Made by a program: the position numbers and the translations under genes
The notes under the pieces: generated by a model
What the model saw: only the letters and a program-made list of their open reading frames with translations
Told to the model about the DNA's origin: nothing
The model's database searches: none
Assembly (NCBI GenBank): GCA_029859455.1
Contig: JAOUDE010000011.1
Location: forward strand, 1 to 18,085
DNA: 18,085 nucleotides
Direction: 5' to 3'
Origin: Ignavibacteria bacterium
GTDB taxonomy: Bacteria > Bacteroidota > Ignavibacteria > UBA10030 > UBA6906
Part shown: piece by piece, positions 13,859 to 18,085 of the stretch
Position numbering within the stretch: position 1 is the first letter of the stretch
Layout of the letters: every line of letters starts with the position of its first letter

Positions 13859-13886
13859 AATGTACAGAAAACGGTCTGAGTGTCAA
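13859..13886 (-). promoter_or_regulatory. Sigma70-like promoter of ctlX
   Basis: On the minus strand a perfect TTGACA (13886-13881) is followed after 16 bases by TACATT (13864-13859, 4 of 6 positions). The predicted start site falls near 13852, just before the candidate ATGs at 13851 and 13842. This gives a nearly leaderless or very short-leader transcript with GGCAGGG next to the latter ATG. The promoter lies inside the longer open frame and argues against the 13905 start. Confidence 0.5.
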
Positions 13887-14029
13887 GAGAGGGAGCGTTG
13901 TTCATCCGTGCATGAGGACCTGCCCGATGATACGGATCGCTTGATTGTCAGACCCTCATTCCCGATATTGCGGCGCTTCATTGATTCGCCCCCTTTCATT
14001 CCCTGAGTCCAATAACCGAGGTATCCCGC

Positions 14030-17000
14030 ATGCAACTGCTCCTCCGCACAATCCTGTTCGCAGCGCTGTTGTTTCAACCCTCGTTTCAAACTTTCGCCCA
14101 GAAGCTGGACATGAAGAAACTTCATGGGTTGAAAGCCCGGAGTATCGGACCGGCCGGGATGAGCGGGCGGGTGACGTCGATCGATGTGGTGAACGACAAT
14201 CCCCAGATCATCTATGTCGGCACCGCGTCGGGAGGACTCTGGAAATCGGAAAGCGGCGGGACTGACTGGAAGCCGATCTTTGATACGCTTGCCGTCGCAT
14301 CGATCGGCGCGGTGGCGGTGGACCAGCAGAACCCTGCGATCGTCTGGGCCGGTACCGGAGAAGGAAACCCGCGGAACAGCATGACGAACGGTGACGGCAT
14401 CTACAAAAGCATCGATGGAGGACGTAGCTGGTCTCTCATGGGCCTGAAGGACACACGTGCGATTCACCGGGTGATCATTCACCCCGGCAACTCTGATGTC
14501 GTGTACGTCGGTGCCCTGGGCGCACCCTGGGGAGAAAACCCGGAACGCGGGGTCTACAAGACAACGGACGGAGGCGCGACGTGGAAGAAGATTCTGTACG
14601 TGGATGAGAAGACAGGCGTCGCTGACCTCGTCATGGACCCCTCCAACCCGAACAAACTGATTGCCGCGATGTGGGAGTATCGGCGCTGGCCATGGTTCTT
14701 CAAATCAGGCGGCCCCGGATCCGGTCTGCTTGTCACGTTTGACGGAGGAGCCACGTGGACAAAGCGAACCGACAAGGATGGACTCCCTGAGGGTGACCTC
14801 GGACGGATCGGACTGGCGATCGCTCCGGGGAAGCCGGAACGCGTCTATGCGCTGATCGAATCGAAGAAGAATGCTCTCTACCGGTCGGACGACGGCGGAT
14901 TCAAATGGACCAAAGTGAGCGACAAGAATATCGGCAACAGGCCGTTCTACTATGCTGATATCTATGTCGACCCCCACAACGAAAACCGGATCTACAATCT
15001 CTACTCGGTTGTCTCCAGGAGCGAGGACGCCGGAAAGACATTCGAAACCTTTATTCAATGGTCCGACATCCACCCTGACCATCACGCATGGTGGATCCAT
15101 CCGGATGATCCCGATTTCATGATCGACGGAAACGACGGCGGCCTCGCCATCACCCGCGACGGCGGCAGAACCTGGCGCTTTATCGAGAACCTTCCGCTCG
15201 CCCAGTTCTATCATATCAACGTTGATAACGAAACTCCCTACAACATCTATGGCGGCATGCAGGACAACGGTTCCTGGCGTGGTCCGAACGAAGTGTGGCG
15301 AAACGGAGGGATCAGAAATTCATACTGGCAGATGGTCCTGTTCGGCGACGGATTCGACGTGGTGCCGGATCCCGCCAATGCGCGCTACGGCTATGCGATG
15401 TCACAGGGAGGAGCGGTTGCGCGGTACGATATCGAAACGGGAGAGCAACGGCTGATCCGCCCCATGCATCCCGACGGGATCAAACTGCGGTTTCACTGGA
15501 ACGCCGGGATGGCGGCAGATCCGTTCGATGAGAGGACGATTTACTACGGCAGCCAATTCCTGCACAAGAGTACTGACCGCGGAGAAACCTGGCGCGTGAT
15601 CTCACCTGACCTGACAACCAACGACACCACGAAACAGAAGTACGAAGAAAGCGGCGGCCTGACATTCGATGTCACCGCAGCGGAAAACCATACTACGATT
15701 CTGACCATCGCCCCGAGCCCGGTGAAACAAGGGGTGATCTGGGTCGGCACGGACGACGGGAATGTTCGGATCACCACGGACGGGGGCGGTTCCTGGACCA
15801 ACCGTGTGGATGAAATCCCCGGCGTGCCGGAAGCAACATGGGTTCCTCAGATTCATCCATCCTCCCACGACGCCGGTGAGGCGTTTGTTGTGTTCGATAA
15901 CCATCGTCATAACGACTGGACACCGTACGTGTACCATACACGAGATTACGGAAAGACCTGGAGCAGGATCGCAGACGGAGAAAAGGTCTCAGGGTATGCG
16001 CTCTGCATCGCCCAGGACCGCGTCGCGCGTGATCTGTTGTTTCTCGGAACGGAATTCGGACTCTATTTGAGTATCGATGCCGGGAAGAACTGGACGAAGT
16101 GGCAGAACGGTTACCCCACTGTTTCGACGATGGATCTGGTGATTCATCCGCGCGATGAGGATCTGGTGATCGGCACATTCGGACGTGCCGCATATGTGCT
16201 GGATGATATCCGGCCGTTGCGTGAGCTTGCAATGCAGGGATACGAACTGATGGACGCTCCTCTTCACCTGTTCCCGATCCCACCGGCACAGCACGCCTGG
16301 CGGAAATCCCCTGCCGGCGTTCTGTTTACCGGGGCGGCCGAGTTCAGCGGGGAGAATCCGATGTCAGGTGCCATGATCTCGTTCGTCTTCAATCCGGATA
16401 CAACAAAGAAACAGGAAGAGAAAGAAGAAGAGAAATCTGATTCTGACAGGAAACCGTCGACGACAGCCGGCGATACGATCACCGTTCGGGTGAAGAACAG
16501 TGAAGGGACTGTGATCAGGACGTTCAAGGAGAAAGGGGAGGCGGGACTCAACAGAATCCGGTGGGGAATGAACCGGAAAGGGGTCCGCTGGCCGGGATCG
16601 GAGAAGCCGAAGCCGGGTGCGCCGGAACCGGGCGGGCCGCTCGTGCTGCCCGGCAGGTACGAGATCGTCCTGAGCAATGGTGAACATGCGGATTCCGGCA
16701 TGGTGGAAGTGCTGATGGATCCCCGGATGTCGATTGCCGAAGCAACCGTGCTTGAGAACGACCGGCTGCTCGACCAGCTTATGTCACGCGTCGAGCTCGC
16801 CACCAGCGGCACGGACCGGCTGAATGATGCGAAGAAAGTGATCGAGCGTGTTCAGGAGTATCTGAAGGACAGAAATGAAGATACGACGGCCGTCATCAGG
16901 GATCTGAAAGAAAAGGGGAAGGCATTTCAGGACTCGATCAAGACATTCAATGAAATGGTGGAGAGTCCCGATATCCAGGGGATCAAGAGCTCTCCGGATG

Positions 17001-17236
17001 TTCTGACCTCGAAACTGAACCTCGCCGACTGGTATCTGAATTCCTCCTGGTCAGCCACCAGCGAGAATGACCGCCTCGCCCTGGCACAGGCCGAAGAAGC
17101 GCTCGCACGGTTCCTGGACCGGATCAACCGCTTTTTCTCAGACTCATGGCCTGAATACAAAACAGCCTACGAAGCGGCGGATCTGACTTTGTTTGAAAGC
17201 TATGAGCCGATCGGGATGGAGGGAGGAATGAATTGA
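14030..17236 (+). CDS. Exported Asp-box (BNR/sortilin-like) beta-propeller protein, 1068 residues
   Basis: A large exported protein of the VPS10/BNR-repeat 'glycosyl hydrolase' type that is frequent in FCB bacteria. Residues 1-23 are a signal peptide (LLLRTILFAALLF, cleavage after TFA). At least ten Asp-box motifs follow between about residues 60 and 690: KSIDGGRSW, KTTDGGATW, VTFDGGATW, RSDDGGFKW, RSEDAGKTF, ITRDGGRTW, KSTDRGETW, ITTDGGGSW, HTRDYGKTW and LSIDAGKNW. This suggests one or two ten-bladed-type propellers. A charged, low-complexity hinge (KKQEEKEEEKSDSDRK) sits near 793-808. After it come a FlgD-like stretch (VRVKNSEGTVIRTF, GLNRIRWGMN, LPGRYEIVL) and a helical tail from about 900. 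Despite the usual database name, Asp boxes are structural and no catalytic residues can be assigned. GAGGT seven bases before the ATG supports the start. The gene is divergent from ctlX and ends at a terminator. Confidence 0.88.
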   Translation: MQLLLRTILFAALLFQPSFQTFAQKLDMKKLHGLKARSIGPAGMSGRVTSIDVVNDNPQIIYVGTASGGLWKSESGGTDWKPIFDTLAVASIGAVAVDQQNPAIVWAGTGEGNPRNSMTNGDGIYKSIDGGRSWSLMGLKDTRAIHRVIIHPGNSDVVYVGALGAPWGENPERGVYKTTDGGATWKKILYVDEKTGVADLVMDPSNPNKLIAAMWEYRRWPWFFKSGGPGSGLLVTFDGGATWTKRTDKDGLPEGDLGRIGLAIAPGKPERVYALIESKKNALYRSDDGGFKWTKVSDKNIGNRPFYYADIYVDPHNENRIYNLYSVVSRSEDAGKTFETFIQWSDIHPDHHAWWIHPDDPDFMIDGNDGGLAITRDGGRTWRFIENLPLAQFYHINVDNETPYNIYGGMQDNGSWRGPNEVWRNGGIRNSYWQMVLFGDGFDVVPDPANARYGYAMSQGGAVARYDIETGEQRLIRPMHPDGIKLRFHWNAGMAADPFDERTIYYGSQFLHKSTDRGETWRVISPDLTTNDTTKQKYEESGGLTFDVTAAENHTTILTIAPSPVKQGVIWVGTDDGNVRITTDGGGSWTNRVDEIPGVPEATWVPQIHPSSHDAGEAFVVFDNHRHNDWTPYVYHTRDYGKTWSRIADGEKVSGYALCIAQDRVARDLLFLGTEFGLYLSIDAGKNWTKWQNGYPTVSTMDLVIHPRDEDLVIGTFGRAAYVLDDIRPLRELAMQGYELMDAPLHLFPIPPAQHAWRKSPAGVLFTGAAEFSGENPMSGAMISFVFNPDTTKKQEEKEEEKSDSDRKPSTTAGDTITVRVKNSEGTVIRTFKEKGEAGLNRIRWGMNRKGVRWPGSEKPKPGAPEPGGPLVLPGRYEIVLSNGEHADSGMVEVLMDPRMSIAEATVLENDRLLDQLMSRVELATSGTDRLNDAKKVIERVQEYLKDRNEDTTAVIRDLKEKGKAFQDSIKTFNEMVESPDIQGIKSSPDVLTSKLNLADWYLNSSWSATSENDRLALAQAEEALARFLDRINRFFSDSWPEYKTAYEAADLTLFESYEPIGMEGGMN

Positions 17237-17275
17237 CGACTGAGGCTGTTGATTGGAAACTTAATGGAAAAGAAC

Positions 17276-17297
17276 AAGGGCTCTGCGAGGAGCCCTT
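17276..17297. terminator. Bidirectional terminator between convergent genes
   Basis: AAGGGCTC (17276-17283) and GAGCCCTT (17290-17297) pair perfectly over 8 bp with a 6-base loop. On the plus strand TCTCTGAC follows; on the minus strand GTTCTTTTCC follows, the better T-rich tail. The hairpin lies 40 bases after the propeller gene and 41 bases after the cyclodeaminase gene in the opposite direction. Confidence 0.7.
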
Positions 17298-17338
17298 TCT
17301 CTGACAATAATCACCGTCGATCGACACCTGATACTCTC

Positions 17339-17971
17339 TTACCCGACCCCCATCTTCCCTTCCACAATCTCCATTGCCTCTTCCATCATCATTTTACTGG
17401 TCTTCCGAAGCGACTCAACCTCATCGCTCTTCCAGCCGACGAATTCCTCTTCGGACAGACTGCTCAGGTTGATCTTGACATTCAGGGCCGCCCCTTCACA
17501 TGCCGCATGCAGCATCAGTGCGCTCACACCCGCGTCGCTGACCGAGTTCTTGTTTCCGTCCGCCGCCACCTCCTGCACCAGCGCCATTGCATCGATGCAG
17601 TGTTTCATTACTTCCAGCGGAACAAGCGCCGCTTCCTTGGTCGCTTCATTGATCGCCGCCTTGCGGAGAGCGATCTGCGGTTCTGCATCCTTCGGAAGCG
17701 AGAATGCTTCCATCACCTTGTTGAACGCCTCGGTATCCTTGTCGATCAGCTTTGTGAAGGTGTTCTTCAGCGCTTCCGCCCGCTCGCGAATCCCTTTCAT
17801 ATCCTCTTCGACACCTGCGTATTTCTTCTTGCCGATTGTGAGGTTGCAGACCATGACGGTGAGGGCTGATCCGAGGGCACCCGCCAGGGCCGCAACACTT
17901 CCTCCGCCGGGCGCCGGCGACGAGGAAGCAAGTTCATCGATGAAATGATCAAGACGTTTCGTGACAAGCAT
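17339..17971 (-). CDS. Cyclodeaminase/cyclohydrolase family protein (FTCD_C / FchA)
   Basis: The 210 residues correspond to the stand-alone C-terminal domain of formimidoyltransferase-cyclodeaminase, or to methenyl-tetrahydrofolate cyclohydrolase FchA. These all-helical cytoplasmic enzymes act on 5-formimino- or 5,10-methenyl-tetrahydrofolate. The hallmark SSPAPGGGSVAALAGALG (17-34) contacts folate. Further conserved segments are KDTEAFNKVMEAF and DGNKNSVSDAGVSALML. The start is 31 bases after the end of what looks like glutamate formimidoyltransferase at the window edge, which favours the cyclodeaminase role in histidine degradation or one-carbon supply. In vertebrates the two activities are one fused protein; here they are separate. 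No strong ribosome binding site is seen. The gene ends at the shared bidirectional terminator. Confidence 0.92.
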   Translation of the reverse strand: MLVTKRLDHFIDELASSSPAPGGGSVAALAGALGSALTVMVCNLTIGKKKYAGVEEDMKGIRERAEALKNTFTKLIDKDTEAFNKVMEAFSLPKDAEPQIALRKAAINEATKEAALVPLEVMKHCIDAMALVQEVAADGNKNSVSDAGVSALMLHAACEGAALNVKINLSSLSEEEFVGWKSDEVESLRKTSKMMMEEAMEIVEGKMGVG

Positions 17972-18002
17972 AGTCGTTTCCGTTTGGTGAAATAATGTTC
18001 GG

Positions 18003-18085
18003 TCAGAGCTGAAACTCGATCACCTTTTTCCGGAGATCGAACGGTTCCAGCTGGCTCAGGCCAAGATGTTCAACGGCTGCCGAAA
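18003..18085 (-). CDS. C-terminal end of a probable glutamate formimidoyltransferase (partial)
   Basis: Only the last 26 codons and a TGA stop (18005-18003) are in the window. They read AAVEHLGLSQLEPFDLRKKV and then IEFQL. The pattern of an 'LGL-x-QLEPFD-x-x-x-x-VIE' ending resembles the C-terminus of formimidoyltransferases (the FTCD N-terminal enzyme), and the next gene is a cyclodeaminase, the natural partner. The enzyme would transfer the formimino group of formiminoglutamate to tetrahydrofolate. The assignment rests on a short fragment plus context. The intergenic distance of 31 bases suggests co-transcription. Confidence 0.6.
   Translation of the reverse strand, partial: SAAVEHLGLSQLEPFDLRKKVIEFQL

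Noticed and set aside
13940..13985. Possible promoter boxes for the propeller gene (TTGTCA and TATTGC)
   Set aside because: The spacer is only 15 bases and the -10 box is poor; not distinguishable from chance.
13883..14482. 199-residue minus-strand open frame over the start of the propeller gene
   Set aside because: It overlaps the signal peptide and first repeats of the propeller protein, has no domain features, and would have to cross the ctlX promoter.

Overview
The window carries about a dozen and a half ordinary chromosomal genes on both strands at moderately high G+C. There are no tRNAs, rRNAs, insertion sequences, phage genes or CRISPR arrays. The gene families suggest a bacterium of the Bacteroidota/Chlorobiota/Ignavibacteria side of the FCB group. 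These families are a bifunctional phosphoglucose/phosphomannose isomerase, a type 2 IPP isomerase, CtlX, secreted lamin-tail and FlgD-like proteins, a giant Asp-box propeller, and an adjacent metK-ahcY pair. This placement is an inference from gene content, not a measured phylogeny.

Left part, minus strand (1-6134): a 1-Cys peroxiredoxin runs off the left edge, preceded by two short palindromes and a possible 31-residue membrane peptide. Upstream lies a compact five-gene unit, read leftward from a sigma70-like promoter at 6134-6106: type 2 IPP isomerase (fni), a trans-prenyl diphosphate synthase, HPr, PTS enzyme I, then a bifunctional glucose/mannose-6-phosphate isomerase. Two of the junctions are 4-base ATGA overlaps, one is an 8-base overlap and one is a 5-base gap, so the unit is very probably one translationally coupled operon. 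It joins isoprenoid synthesis to the PTS phosphorelay and hexose-phosphate interconversion.

Middle, plus strand (6291-11692): a divergent promoter with an overlapping inverted repeat leads into a sugar-phosphate nucleotidyltransferase, S-adenosylmethionine synthetase (metK) and adenosylhomocysteinase (ahcY), the core of the activated-methyl cycle. A C-rich tract with a G+C hairpin follows. After it comes a secreted protein with lamin-tail and FlgD-like C-terminal domains.

Right part: convergent to that gene, on the minus strand, are a stand-alone receiver-domain protein and a coupled pair, CtlX (a citrulline/arginine-type hydrolase of the amidinotransferase fold) and a GNAT acetyltransferase. 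Divergent from ctlX is a 1068-residue exported Asp-box beta-propeller protein. It ends at a bidirectional terminator shared with a minus-strand pair for formimino/folate chemistry: a cyclodeaminase/cyclohydrolase and, at the right edge, the end of what is probably a glutamate formimidoyltransferase.

No clearly new multi-gene system is visible. The most interesting points are the isoprenoid-PTS operon, the inverted repeats sitting on promoters or leaders, an internal promoter that relocates the ctlX start, and a small 9-base-periodic intergenic repeat. No intergenic stretch exceeds 300 bases; the two longest (634-930 and 6068-6357) are described through their sites.
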